NCBI RefSeq assembly: GCF_002760615.1
Contig: NZ_AWWI01000182.1
Location: forward strand, 1 to 64,000
Length of the DNA: 64,000 nt
Direction: 5' to 3'
From: Puniceibacterium antarcticum
GTDB lineage: Bacteria > Pseudomonadota > Alphaproteobacteria > Rhodobacterales > Rhodobacteraceae
Shown: positions 39,209-47,564 of the stretch, piece by piece
Layout: each line of letters begins with the position of its first letter
Position numbering within the stretch: position 1 is the stretch's first letter
Program-made: the position numbers and the translations under genes
Notes under the pieces: generated by a model
What the model was told of the DNA's origin: nothing
Seen by the model: the letters and a program-made list of their open reading frames with translations, nothing else
Databases searched by the model: none

Positions 39209-40049
39209 GTGTCAGTGTCTTTCCTTGTAAAATTTCGCTCTCCGGCAGCCCGGTCATTCGCGCCGCCCCCCTCAGAAACAGCGCGGCTCCCTGGATCAGG
39301 CCCCGCGCTGCCATGTTCTGCGCCACGGACAGGCCCCGGTCCAGCGCCGCGTCAACCTCCTGCGCGCGGAGTGTACCGACCCGCGTCACCACCAGATGGT
39401 CGCGCAGATCCGAATCCGGCTGGACCTCGCGGGCTTTTGTGCGCGTGATGGCGTCGTGGTCCGGCAGGTCGACCGCATTGCCGATCAGCGTCGCGGCCAC
39501 ATCGGCCTGTGATGCGCTCCGCGCCAGAACCGTAACCGCATCTGCAATGCCCAGCGACAGGCTGCGCCCGCCCTGCCCGCTCGTCGCGATACCGCGGACC
39601 GGGTGCTGCGCCGTGATGGCGATCCGGCCCAGATCCATGCCGTCCGGCGCGGCCACTGCCAGGCGAAACGTCTCGGCCCCCGTCAGATGCAGCGCGATGT
39701 CGCCACCGTTGTTCACATAGGCACGGGTCAGGGGCGTGGCTGCGACCATCGCCGCAAGCACCGTCTGCGCCACCGATCCGGCGACGGCGGCCATTGGCGT
39801 GACGATCCCGTCCGCATGGGGGCGCACAGCGTCTGACATGCAGCGCGCAATCGCGCCCCTGGGCACCTCGGCAACCGGACGGCGCAACAGATCCATCTCG
39901 GACACCAGCTCATCGAGCACACTGGCAAAGCGTGCCCGCGCTGCGGCAAAGGCGGCGTGCCAATCACCATCCGCCCCGATGATCAGGTCGATGGGACCGT
40001 GCTGCAGGTGCAGCCGATCCCCGGGCAAAAGGGCGGCGACCGGCCCCAT
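39201..40049 (-). CDS. UPF0280 family protein (ApbE-like)
   Basis: A 282-residue protein of the UPF0280 family, structurally related to the flavin transferase ApbE. Features: GPVAALLPGDRLHLQHGPIDLIIGADG, VTPMAAVAGSVAQTVLAAM, RAYVNNGGDIALHLTG (ApbE-like NxGGD), GIATSGQGGRSLSLGIADAVTVLA and NAVDLPDHDAITRTKA. It overlaps the 6-hydroxynicotinate reductase gene by one base. Because the Eubacterium reductase carries a covalently bound flavin, a role in flavinylating the neighbouring reductase is an attractive inference. No direct evidence for activity is visible. Confidence 0.82.
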   Translation of the reverse strand: MGPVAALLPGDRLHLQHGPIDLIIGADGDWHAAFAAARARFASVLDELVSEMDLLRRPVAEVPRGAIARCMSDAVRPHADGIVTPMAAVAGSVAQTVLAAMVAATPLTRAYVNNGGDIALHLTGAETFRLAVAAPDGMDLGRIAITAQHPVRGIATSGQGGRSLSLGIADAVTVLARSASQADVAATLIGNAVDLPDHDAITRTKAREVQPDSDLRDHLVVTRVGTLRAQEVDAALDRGLSVAQNMAARGLIQGAALFLRGAARMTGLPESEILQGKTLTHA

Positions 40050-41527
40050 CAGGCGCCTTTGGTCCAGCGGTAGTTGCGGCTGTCCTGCGGGTCGGGCTGA
40101 CCTTCCATCTGCGGCACGCGGCGGTTGTCCTTGCGGATCACCGATTCGACCGGCTGGATGTGGTTCATATGGCCGCCCAGCGTGCCATAATCCTCGCGCC
40201 GCAGTGTAAATTCGATGGGTGCGACCAGTGCCGGCGTCGGCACATAGCCAAAGGAGTTCGTCGGCATGTCCATCACATCAACCATCACGGTGATCCCGCC
40301 ACCGGGCCAGACATAAGCCTCTGCCCCGCCGCAGGACACATAGGTCAGCGCATCCTTGACCGAGCGTGTCAGGCGCACCGGGTTTTCCGTAACACCTGCC
40401 CGCAGCGACCCGCCTGCCCCCCCCATGAACAGCACTGAACAGAGCGAAGGTTCACAGTTTTCGGCGATCCGTTCCGCGACAGCCAGCAGCGGCGGTGTGA
40501 TCTCGGCCGTTTGCGGGATCAGGTCATCATCAAGGATGTAATAGGCCCACTGCTCGCCCGTAGTCGAAATCATCAGCAACCTCAGGCCGGGCTTCGCCAT
40601 CTTGGGATCGGCAGGTTTGAGAATGGTCAGCGGATCCTGCACGTTCGTGCCGCCCCAGCCAGTGCCGGGCTCGGCCACTTGAAAATACCGCCCCGGAGTC
40701 GAGCGCCGCCCTTTGACCTTGATGCCCGAGGGTGCCATTTCCAAACCCTTGCCCGACTCATGCTCGGTCAGAACGCCGGTGATGTGGTCATCGACCACCA
40801 CGACCTCGTCCACATGGCCATGCCACTGCTTGGCGAACATCCCGATGGTGGCTGATCCACAGCCGACGCGCATCAGTTTTTCGGTCACACCGTTGATGAC
40901 CGGTGCATGCCCCGCCTGAACGACCATGGTCACCCCATCGTCGATCACCATCTCGACCGCTTCGCGGTTACATAGCCGCATCAGCACGTCACAGGTCACA
41001 CGGCCCTCTTTCTTGGACCCGCCTGTCAGATGCTCGACCCCGCCGAGTGACAGCATCTTTGAGCCATATTCAGCGGTCATCACATGGCCAATCGCCTCGC
41101 CATCCACACGGACGATGGCGCGCTCCTCGCCAATGTGACGGTCGGTGTCGATTTTGACCTTCACGCCGCAATAGGAAAAGATGCCCTCGGTCACGACTGT
41201 AACCATATCCACACCCTCGACCTGCTGGCTGACGATGAACGGTGCCGGTTTGTAATCGGGATAGGTGGTGCCCGCACCCACGGCAGTGACAAAGGTGCGA
41301 GACCCCTGAAACACATCCCCGTCCCAGTCCTGCGTATTGTTGCCCTGATCTAGAAAGGCCACAGCCTGCGCACCCGACTGGATCACGGTCAGCGGGTCGA
41401 GCCGCACCAGCTCGCCCGCATGGTTGGCATAACGATCACAGGCGCCGGATTTGCCATCGGCGATATAACACATCACCGGGCAGGCATCGCAGCGGATCTT
41501 TTCCGCAGTTTTCAGATCGTCAGGCAT
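40049..41527 (-). CDS. 6-hydroxynicotinate reductase family protein
   Basis: A 492-residue protein of the family named after the Eubacterium barkeri enzyme, which reduces 6-hydroxynicotinate to 1,4,5,6-tetrahydro-6-oxonicotinate with ferredoxin electrons. The N-terminal Cys cluster C13-C16-C20-C30 (RCDACPVMCYIADGKSGACD) suggests one iron-sulfur cluster. Other blocks are FVTAVGAGTTYPDYKPAPFIV, VVTEGIFSYCGVKVKIDTDRHIGEERA, AVINGVTEKLMRVGCGSATIG-like, RRSTPGRYFQVAEPGTGWGGTNVQDPL and AYVWPGGGITVMVDV. It overlaps the hydroxylase gene by 8 bases. The substrate here could be a related hydroxypyridine carboxylate. Confidence 0.82.
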   Translation of the reverse strand: MPDDLKTAEKIRCDACPVMCYIADGKSGACDRYANHAGELVRLDPLTVIQSGAQAVAFLDQGNNTQDWDGDVFQGSRTFVTAVGAGTTYPDYKPAPFIVSQQVEGVDMVTVVTEGIFSYCGVKVKIDTDRHIGEERAIVRVDGEAIGHVMTAEYGSKMLSLGGVEHLTGGSKKEGRVTCDVLMRLCNREAVEMVIDDGVTMVVQAGHAPVINGVTEKLMRVGCGSATIGMFAKQWHGHVDEVVVVDDHITGVLTEHESGKGLEMAPSGIKVKGRRSTPGRYFQVAEPGTGWGGTNVQDPLTILKPADPKMAKPGLRLLMISTTGEQWAYYILDDDLIPQTAEITPPLLAVAERIAENCEPSLCSVLFMGGAGGSLRAGVTENPVRLTRSVKDALTYVSCGGAEAYVWPGGGITVMVDVMDMPTNSFGYVPTPALVAPIEFTLRREDYGTLGGHMNHIQPVESVIRKDNRRVPQMEGQPDPQDSRNYRWTKGA

Positions 41528-44264
41528 ATCCAGCCTCCTTCAGGGCCGCGCGGACGCGGGCGGGCGTGGCGGGGGCGCGGAACAGGCGCACCTTTGTGGC
41601 ATCATAGACCGCGTTAAAAATCGCCGGGGCTGTGGGGATCAGCACGTGCTCGCCCAGACCCTTGGCCCCGTACGGCCCATGGGCATCCTCAATCTCGATG
41701 ATCAGCGTGTCGATCGGGGGCACATCGCCGATGGTCGGGATCAGGTAGTCATGCAGGTTCTCGGTTCGGCCCGGGATGAACTCCTCCATCAGAGCCATAC
41801 CCAGACCCTGCGCGATGCCGCCCTGCACCTGGCCTTCGACCAGCAGCGGGTTGATGGCACGGCCCACGTCATGAGCGGCGGTGAAGGACAATGGCGTGAC
41901 ACGCCCCAGTCTCAGATCCACCTCGGCCACACAAAGATGCGCGGCATAGCCGAACTGCGCATAGGGGATGCCCTGCCCGTTTTCATCCATCGGCGCGATG
42001 GGCGGGTCGTAGGTTTCCACGGCCTTAAGCACGTAACCCTCACCGTCCGCCTCAAGCCGGGACAGATCCACGTGATGCACGCGATCCGCATCAACCACAT
42101 GCAGATGCCCCGCCTCAAGCGTGATCTGCGCGGTCTCTGACGCATTCGCCTGTTGCAAGACCTGTGCGCGCAGCGCCAGCCCTGCCAACCGAGCCGCATT
42201 ACCCGACACGAATGTCTGGCGCGAGGCCGATGTTTTGCCCGCGTCCGGCGTGATATCCGTATCCGCGCCCAGCACGGTGACATCGGCGACAGGGACGCCG
42301 AAGGCATGCGCAAAGATCTGCACGATCACCGTGTTCGACCCCTGCCCGATGTCCATCGCGCCCTGATGCAGAACCAGCGTGCCGTCCGCCTTTATCCCGG
42401 CCTTGAAGGTCGAGGGGTTGGGAAGCGAGGTATTGCCGCAGCCATACCAGCCGCCCGCAATGCCGACGCCGCGTTTCGCGCTGTCATTCTGCGCATTGAA
42501 GGCCGCGCAGTTGCGTTTCGCCTTGTCATAGGCCGGTTTCAGCGCCTCAAGGCAGGCCTGAATTCCGACACCCTGTTCAAACACCTGCCCGCAAACCGTT
42601 GGCTGCCCGTCACGCAGGGCGTTTTTCAGACGAAACTCAAGCGGGTCCATACCCAGCTTGTCGGCCAGCACGTCAAACGCCGTTTCCTGCGCAATCGCCG
42701 ATTGTGGAACGCCAAAGCCGCGAAAGGCGCCCGAGGGCGGGCAATGGGTATGCACGGCCTGACTTTTGGCGTGGTAGTTGCGGATTAAATAGGGCCCAGA
42801 GGCATGCACCGGCACCCGGTTGGCCACGGTCGGGCCCCAGCTCGCATAGGACCCGGTGTTAAAATTACCGTGGAAGGTCATCCCCGTGAGTGTACCGTCC
42901 GCCTTGGCCCCGACCCGGATGCCGATCTGCGCCGGGTGGCGTTTGGTGGTCGACTGCATGGATTCGACCCGAGTGTAACACATGCGCACCGGCTTGCCGG
43001 TCTTGAGCGCCGCCAAAGCGAGGAACGGCTGCACAGACACGTCGATCTTGGAGCCAAAGCCACCGCCCACGGAGGTCGGCAGGATGCGGATATCCGTGCG
43101 GTCCATGCCCAGCACCTGCGCCAGCGTCTCACGGTCCATGCCAGTCGCCTGTGTGCAAGCCTGCACGACAACGCGGCCATCGACCACCTCGGCCCAGCCT
43201 GCCTCGGGTTCGATATAAGCGTGTTCGACAAAGCTCGTCTCGTAGGAACCTTCAACCACCACATCCGCCTCGGCCAGCGCCGCCTCGGCATCGCCACAGG
43301 CGACAAAGCCACCACACATGATGTTGCCCGCGCGGCCGGAATGCAGCAGCTCTGCACCCTCGACCAAAGCTTCGGGCACGGTCATCAGCGCATCAAGCGG
43401 CTCCCAGGTCACGGGGAACTCGGCGGGATCATAGGCCAGCATCGCCGCGGCCTCGCCCACGACGCAAGCCACAGCCTCGCCCCGGAACAAGACCGTATCG
43501 ACGGCAAAGACCGGCTGGTCGATGAACCCGGGAATGACGCCAAAGGCATTAAGCCCCTTCACATCCGCCGCCGTCAGCACCGCCGCCACGTCCGGCCGCG
43601 CCTCAAACGCAGCAAGGTCGCCAAAAGTGAACCGCGCGTGGGGATAGGGTGAACGGATGACCCGGGCAACCAGCGCACCCGCCGGGGCCACATCGTCGCC
43701 GAACAGATCCCGCCCCTCGACCTTGGCCAGCCCGTCAAAGCGCCGCGCCGGGGCGCCCAGCTCTTGTCCGGCCTCCTGCAAACCGTCCGCCGCATGGGCG
43801 CCGACCACCGCGTCGATAATCTTGCGATAGCCGGTGCAGCGGCACAGCACACCACCCAGGGCATCCTGCACCTGCGCCGCATCCGGCTGCGGCACATCGC
43901 GCAGCAGGGCCACGGCCGACACCATCATCCCCGGCGTGCAGATCCCGCATTGCGCTGCTTGGTGATGCTGAAAGCTCTCCTTCAGCCGCAGGGCATCCGG
44001 GTCCGTTTGCGCCAGCCCCGCCAGCGTTTCAACGCGACGTCCCGCCGCCTGCTGTACCGGCATGAGGCAGGCACAGACCGGCGCACCATCCACCAGCACC
44101 GTGCAGGCGCCGCAATCCCCGGCATTGCAGCCAATCTTGACGTCCTTCGCCCCCAGATGATCGCGCAGGGCCTGCGATAGACGTTCGCCCACCCGCGCCT
44201 CGACCTGCACATGTGCGTTGTTGAGCATGAAGGCCGTCAGATCTGTCGCTGTCGCCTTATCCAT
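41520..44264 (-). CDS. Molybdenum hydroxylase (xanthine dehydrogenase family), fused [2Fe-2S] and Mo-cofactor subunits
   Basis: A 914-residue fusion. Residues 1-160 hold two [2Fe-2S] domains: plant-type C46, C51, C54, C66 (GCNAGDCGACTVLVDG) and helical-type C106, C109, C141, C143 (QCGICTPGMM, LCRCTGYR). The rest is the molybdopterin domain with SVGGGFGSKIDVSVQPF, PSGAFRGFGVPQS, MDIGQGSNTVIVQIF and the catalytic Glu in YGAKGLGEHVLIPTAPAIFNAV. Such enzymes hydroxylate N-heterocycles with water. In this operon the expected reaction is nicotinate (or a related pyridine carboxylate) to the 6-hydroxy compound. No XdhC-type maturation gene is nearby. Confidence 0.9.
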   Translation of the reverse strand: MDKATATDLTAFMLNNAHVQVEARVGERLSQALRDHLGAKDVKIGCNAGDCGACTVLVDGAPVCACLMPVQQAAGRRVETLAGLAQTDPDALRLKESFQHHQAAQCGICTPGMMVSAVALLRDVPQPDAAQVQDALGGVLCRCTGYRKIIDAVVGAHAADGLQEAGQELGAPARRFDGLAKVEGRDLFGDDVAPAGALVARVIRSPYPHARFTFGDLAAFEARPDVAAVLTAADVKGLNAFGVIPGFIDQPVFAVDTVLFRGEAVACVVGEAAAMLAYDPAEFPVTWEPLDALMTVPEALVEGAELLHSGRAGNIMCGGFVACGDAEAALAEADVVVEGSYETSFVEHAYIEPEAGWAEVVDGRVVVQACTQATGMDRETLAQVLGMDRTDIRILPTSVGGGFGSKIDVSVQPFLALAALKTGKPVRMCYTRVESMQSTTKRHPAQIGIRVGAKADGTLTGMTFHGNFNTGSYASWGPTVANRVPVHASGPYLIRNYHAKSQAVHTHCPPSGAFRGFGVPQSAIAQETAFDVLADKLGMDPLEFRLKNALRDGQPTVCGQVFEQGVGIQACLEALKPAYDKAKRNCAAFNAQNDSAKRGVGIAGGWYGCGNTSLPNPSTFKAGIKADGTLVLHQGAMDIGQGSNTVIVQIFAHAFGVPVADVTVLGADTDITPDAGKTSASRQTFVSGNAARLAGLALRAQVLQQANASETAQITLEAGHLHVVDADRVHHVDLSRLEADGEGYVLKAVETYDPPIAPMDENGQGIPYAQFGYAAHLCVAEVDLRLGRVTPLSFTAAHDVGRAINPLLVEGQVQGGIAQGLGMALMEEFIPGRTENLHDYLIPTIGDVPPIDTLIIEIEDAHGPYGAKGLGEHVLIPTAPAIFNAVYDATKVRLFRAPATPARVRAALKEAGYA

Positions 44265-45102
44265 TGGCCTGCCCCTGCATGATCTTTGTCAGCGTCCGGC
44301 GGATCGCCTCGATCACCGCCTCACCACGATATTCTGCTGATCCGCGTATGTCAGAAATCGGCGTGAGCGCAGATAGCTTGTCGGGCGTGACGCGCTCCAG
44401 CGCCTCCGCCAGATCCGCCCCGATCAGCGCCTTCTCCAGATCCGTCATGCGCAGCGCCACCGGCGATGCCGACCCTACAGCCACCTGAGCAAAGGTAATC
44501 CGCCCATCCGACACGCCAAGCACCGCGCCGACCATCGCGACCGAGATCACAAGGTACTTGCGCCCGCCGATCTTGGTGAACCCGCCCCGTGCGCCCTCAG
44601 CCAGCGCAGGGATATAAAGCGCGGTCACCAGTTCATCCGCCGCCCGCGCCGTCTTGCGCACCCCCAGGAGGAACTGGGCCAATGGCAAACGCCTCGCGCC
44701 TCGCGTCGAGGTCAGCTCGACCTCTGCATTGAGGCTCAGCAAGGGCGGCACACCGTCCGCTGCGGGCGAGGCGTTACAGATATTGCCCGCCACCGTCCCG
44801 GCATTCTGGATCTGGATCGACCCGACCTCGCGTGCGGCCAGCTTCAGCCCGTCAAAACCTGCAGGCAGATCCGCATGCAGGATATCGCTCCAAGTTGTCG
44901 CGGCACCGATGCGCCAGCCTTCATCCTCAGCCGTGATCCCGCGCATCCCCGCCACCTGCGTCACGTCCAGCAACGTGCCGTCATACGCCCGCTCACCCAA
45001 GGCCGGAAACCAGTCGGTCCCGCCCGCGATGACCGAAACCGGACCCGTGCCCAACAGCGCACCAAGGGCCGCGTCCAGCGTGGTGGGTGTAAGATAGGTC
45101 AT
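44257..45102 (-). CDS. FAD-binding subunit of the molybdenum hydroxylase
   Basis: A 281-residue FAD-binding protein of the CoxM/XdhB type. The FAD motifs are SVIAGGTDWFPALG and TVAGNICNASPAADGVPPLLSLNAEVEL, followed by the C-terminal CO-dehydrogenase flavoprotein domain (KIGGRKYLVISVAMVGAVLGV). The ATG at 45102 has CAGGAGG at ideal spacing. The longer open frame upstream has no coding likeness. It is the first gene of the six-gene operon, with an operator-like palindrome 56-78 bases before the start. It passes electrons from the iron-sulfur centres to an acceptor. Confidence 0.9.
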   Translation of the reverse strand: MTYLTPTTLDAALGALLGTGPVSVIAGGTDWFPALGERAYDGTLLDVTQVAGMRGITAEDEGWRIGAATTWSDILHADLPAGFDGLKLAAREVGSIQIQNAGTVAGNICNASPAADGVPPLLSLNAEVELTSTRGARRLPLAQFLLGVRKTARAADELVTALYIPALAEGARGGFTKIGGRKYLVISVAMVGAVLGVSDGRITFAQVAVGSASPVALRMTDLEKALIGADLAEALERVTPDKLSALTPISDIRGSAEYRGEAVIEAIRRTLTKIMQGQANG

Positions 45103-45157
45103 GTCGCCTCCTGACTTCAGCGGACTCGAAACGGACACGGGGGCAAAGTCCTCCCGA

Positions 45158-45180
45158 AAATTCGTTCGCATACGAATAAG
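45158..45180. promoter_or_regulatory. MarR-type operator 3 (molybdenum hydroxylase operon)
   Basis: ATTCGTTCGCATACGAAT (perfect 6-bp arms) within 45158-45180. Read on the minus strand, GTATGCGAACGAATTT matches GTATGCAAACAAGTTT at 46091-46106 in 13 of 16 bases. It lies 56 bases upstream of the FAD-subunit start. It is a diverged member of the shared motif. Confidence 0.5.
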
Positions 45181-45244
45181 AAATCGCGCCGGATGTTCTG
45201 TCAAATGATTTCCACTCGGCACCGTGCATTGGCCTCTAGAAACC

Positions 45245-46054
45245 TTAGTCAACAAAGGCCTTTTCGACCACAAAAGTGGCGGGCCGGTTGTTTGCGCCTT
45301 CTTCCAGACCAAAGCCCTCTAGTGCCGCCTTGGTGTCGCGCAGCATCTCCATCGACCCGCAGATCATGCCGCGATCCTCTGCCGGGTTGATCGGCGGCAC
45401 GCCCAGATCGGCGAACATCTTGCCGCTGGCCATCAGATCGGTTTGCCGCCCTATGCGCGGCCAATCCTCACGTGTCAGCGTGTCATAAAGCGTCAGGTTT
45501 TCCGCCATCTCGCCAATCAGCGGATCGGATTTGAGCGACGCCACCAGCTCGCGGCCATAGGTCAGCTCTCCGGCCTCGCGGCATGTGTGACACAGGATCA
45601 GTTGGTCAAATTTCTCATAGGTCTCAGGGTCGCGGATGATGCTGGCAAAGGGCGCGATCCCGGTGCCGGTGGCGAACATCCAAAGCCGTTTGCCCGGCAG
45701 CAGCGCATCGTTGACCAGTGTTCCGGTGGGCTTGCGTCGCATCAACACCGTATCGCCGACCTTCACCTTTTGCAGATGCTCGGTCAGCGGACCATCCGGC
45801 ACCTTGATCGAATAGAACTCGACCTCTTCGTCCCAGCTTGGCGAGGCGATTGAATAGGCGCGAAAAACCGGCTTTGCCGCATTGGGCAGGCCGATCATCA
45901 CAAACTCACCAGACCGGAACCGGAACGCGGCAGGGCGTGTGATCCTGAACCGTAACAGCCGGTCGGTGTAATGCTGCACCTCGGTCACGGTTTCTGCAAA
46001 GACGCCTGCGGGAATGGGAAACGCGGTCTCCGCGGGGGCGGTATCGAATGTCAT
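45245..46054 (-). CDS. fpr: Ferredoxin-NADP reductase (bacterial FPR type)
   Basis: A 269-residue FAD protein closely resembling the Rhodobacter-type FPR: RFRSGEFVMIGLPN, FRAYSIASPSWDEEVEFYSIKVPDGPLTEHLQ, LWMFATGTGIAPFASIIRDPETYEKFD, MICGSMEMLRD and a C-terminal VVEKAFVD. It has no ferredoxin domain of its own. The ATG at 46054 has CAGGAGG. It lies upstream of the hydroxylase operon and is divergent from the enamidase, with a promoter overlapping a MarR-type operator. It is the likely NADPH-ferredoxin electron source for the 6-hydroxynicotinate reductase, and perhaps for the Rieske oxygenase (inferred). A separate housekeeping copy may exist elsewhere. Confidence 0.9.
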   Translation of the reverse strand: MTFDTAPAETAFPIPAGVFAETVTEVQHYTDRLLRFRITRPAAFRFRSGEFVMIGLPNAAKPVFRAYSIASPSWDEEVEFYSIKVPDGPLTEHLQKVKVGDTVLMRRKPTGTLVNDALLPGKRLWMFATGTGIAPFASIIRDPETYEKFDQLILCHTCREAGELTYGRELVASLKSDPLIGEMAENLTLYDTLTREDWPRIGRQTDLMASGKMFADLGVPPINPAEDRGMICGSMEMLRDTKAALEGFGLEEGANNRPATFVVEKAFVD

Positions 46055-46084
46055 GTCTGCCTCCTGTTTGATCACTTGCTTATT

Positions 46085-46114
46085 TTGTTAGTATGCAAAC
46101 AAGTTTTCTGTCAA
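46085..46114 (-). promoter_or_regulatory. fpr promoter with MarR-type operator 2 (fpr / enamidase divergent)
   Basis: On the minus strand TTGACA (46114-46109) is followed after 18 bases by TAACAA (46090-46085), a plausible sigma-70 promoter. The palindrome TTGTTAGTATGCAAACAA (46085-46102) covers the spacer and -10, an ideal place for repression. It also lies 112 bases upstream of the divergent enamidase gene. It matches the site at 37292 in 15 of 18 bases. Confidence 0.6.
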
Positions 46115-46213
46115 GCGCTTCGAGGCTACGATCTTGACCGGCCCGCAGTTTCCGTTAGCGTTCAAATGAAATCGCCAAAATTTCAAGCACCCTCCCCGAA
46201 AGGACCCCATCCC

Positions 46214-47419
46214 ATGACTGACACGCCCGCCAAACTGGTCATCCGCAATATCGGCCTCATGCTGTCAGGCAAGATGGAAGAGCCGGTGCTGGACGCCGAC
46301 TGCCTGATCGCCATTGACGGCAAGATTGCCGAATGGGGCAAAGAGGCGGATATGGACACCGAAGGCGCCACGGTCGAGATCGACGCCCACGGCGTCACCC
46401 TCTGCCCCGGCCTGATCGACAGCCACATCCACCCGGTTGTGGGCGACTACACCCCGCGCCAGCAGCAGCTGAACTGGATCGATTCGACCCTGCACGGTGG
46501 TGTGACCACGCTGATCTCGGCCGGCGAGGTTCATATGCCCGGCCGCCCCAAGGATATCGTCGGCCTCAAGGCGATGGCGATCGCTTCGCAGCGCTGGTAC
46601 GAAAATTTCCGCCCCTCGGGCGTCAAAGTCCATGCCGGCGCGCCGGTCATCGAACACGGGCTCGAGGAACATGACTTCAAGGAACTGGCCGACGCCGGTG
46701 TGAAACTGATGGGCGAGGTCGGTCTGGGCTCGGTCAAGGATGGCAAGACCGCCCGCCAGATGGTCGACTGGGCCCGTAAATACGGCATTCAGTCAACGAT
46801 ACACACTGGTGGGCCGTCGATCCCCGGCTCTGGCCTGATCGACGCCGACATGGTGCTTGAGACCGGCACCGATGTGGTCGGCCATATCAATGGCGGCCAC
46901 ACCGCCCTGCCCGACGATCAGATCATCTGCCTTTGTGAAAACTGCACTGCCGCGCTTGAGATCGTGCACAATGGCAACGAACGCTCGGCTGTCCTCACGC
47001 TGAACACCGCGCGCGAGCTGAAAAAGCTGGACCAGATCATCCTGGGCACCGACGGCCCCGCCGGATCGGGCGTACAGCCGCTGGGCATCCTGCGAATGAT
47101 CGCCATGCTGTCCGCCTTTGGCAATGTCCCGGCCGAGATCGCCTTTTGCTTTGGCACCGGCAACACCTCGCGGCGGCGCGAACTCGACACCGGCATCATC
47201 GAGGTCGGCAAAGCGGCGGATTTTGTGCTGATGGATCAGGCACAGCACGCGCCGGGCAAGTCGATGCTTGAATCGGTGCAACAGGGCAACCTGCCGGGCG
47301 TCGGCATGACGGTGATCGACGGCGTGCCCCGTTCGGGCCGTTCGCGCAACACACCGCCCGCCATGCGCCTGCCCGAACTGGTCAAGGGTAGCCTTGCCAA
47401 CGGTGCAGGCGGCCACTGA
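46214..47419 (+). CDS. Enamidase-like amidohydrolase
   Basis: A 401-residue amidohydrolase strongly resembling Eubacterium barkeri enamidase, which opens 1,4,5,6-tetrahydro-6-oxonicotinate to 2-formylglutarate and ammonia. Visible metal-site positions are H71 and H73 (IDSHIHPVVGDY), E168 (MGEVGLGSVK), H197 (IHTGGPSIPGS), H224 (VGHINGGH) and D280 (GTDGPAGSG). The enamidase-type blocks HGGVTTLISAGEVHMPGRPK, SGVKVHAGAPVIEHGL and SRNTPPAMR are present too, which dihydroorotase- or hydantoinase-type enzymes lack. ATG 46214 has a GAAAGGA site. The divergent fpr shares the operator. Function is inferred from this likeness plus the reductase. Confidence 0.85.
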   Translation: MTDTPAKLVIRNIGLMLSGKMEEPVLDADCLIAIDGKIAEWGKEADMDTEGATVEIDAHGVTLCPGLIDSHIHPVVGDYTPRQQQLNWIDSTLHGGVTTLISAGEVHMPGRPKDIVGLKAMAIASQRWYENFRPSGVKVHAGAPVIEHGLEEHDFKELADAGVKLMGEVGLGSVKDGKTARQMVDWARKYGIQSTIHTGGPSIPGSGLIDADMVLETGTDVVGHINGGHTALPDDQIICLCENCTAALEIVHNGNERSAVLTLNTARELKKLDQIILGTDGPAGSGVQPLGILRMIAMLSAFGNVPAEIAFCFGTGNTSRRRELDTGIIEVGKAADFVLMDQAQHAPGKSMLESVQQGNLPGVGMTVIDGVPRSGRSRNTPPAMRLPELVKGSLANGAGGH

Positions 47420-47436
47420 CCACCGCCTGATGCCAC

Positions 47437-47469
47437 TTGCGGGGGCAGATCACGAAACGGCCCCCGCAA
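47437..47469 (+). terminator. Hairpin after the enamidase gene
   Basis: TTGCGGGGGC (47437-47446) pairs perfectly with GCCCCCGCAA (47460-47469) around a 13-base loop, 17 bases after the stop. There is no T tract, so it may act as an mRNA 3'-end structure. It marks the end of the pyridine-type cluster before tatD. Confidence 0.6.
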
Positions 47470-47564
47470 ATTCACACAGCGACGCGACCAGACAGCCGCC
47501 CCGCCTTGACCCTCCGGCCTGCATCCTAGATACCGCAGTCATCAGGCCAAGGAACCCTAACGGC

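Noticed and set aside
41520-44264. Xanthine dehydrogenase proper (purine catabolism)
   Set aside because: Fused 2Fe-2S/Mo architecture with a separate FAD subunit, no purine genes nearby, and overlap with 6-hydroxynicotinate reductase all favour a pyridine hydroxylase.
46214-47419. Dihydropyrimidinase/hydantoinase or imidazolonepropionase
   Set aside because: The blocks HGGVTTLISAG, GRPKD, GEVGLG and SRNTPPA match enamidase much better, and no pyrimidine or histidine degradation genes are adjacent.
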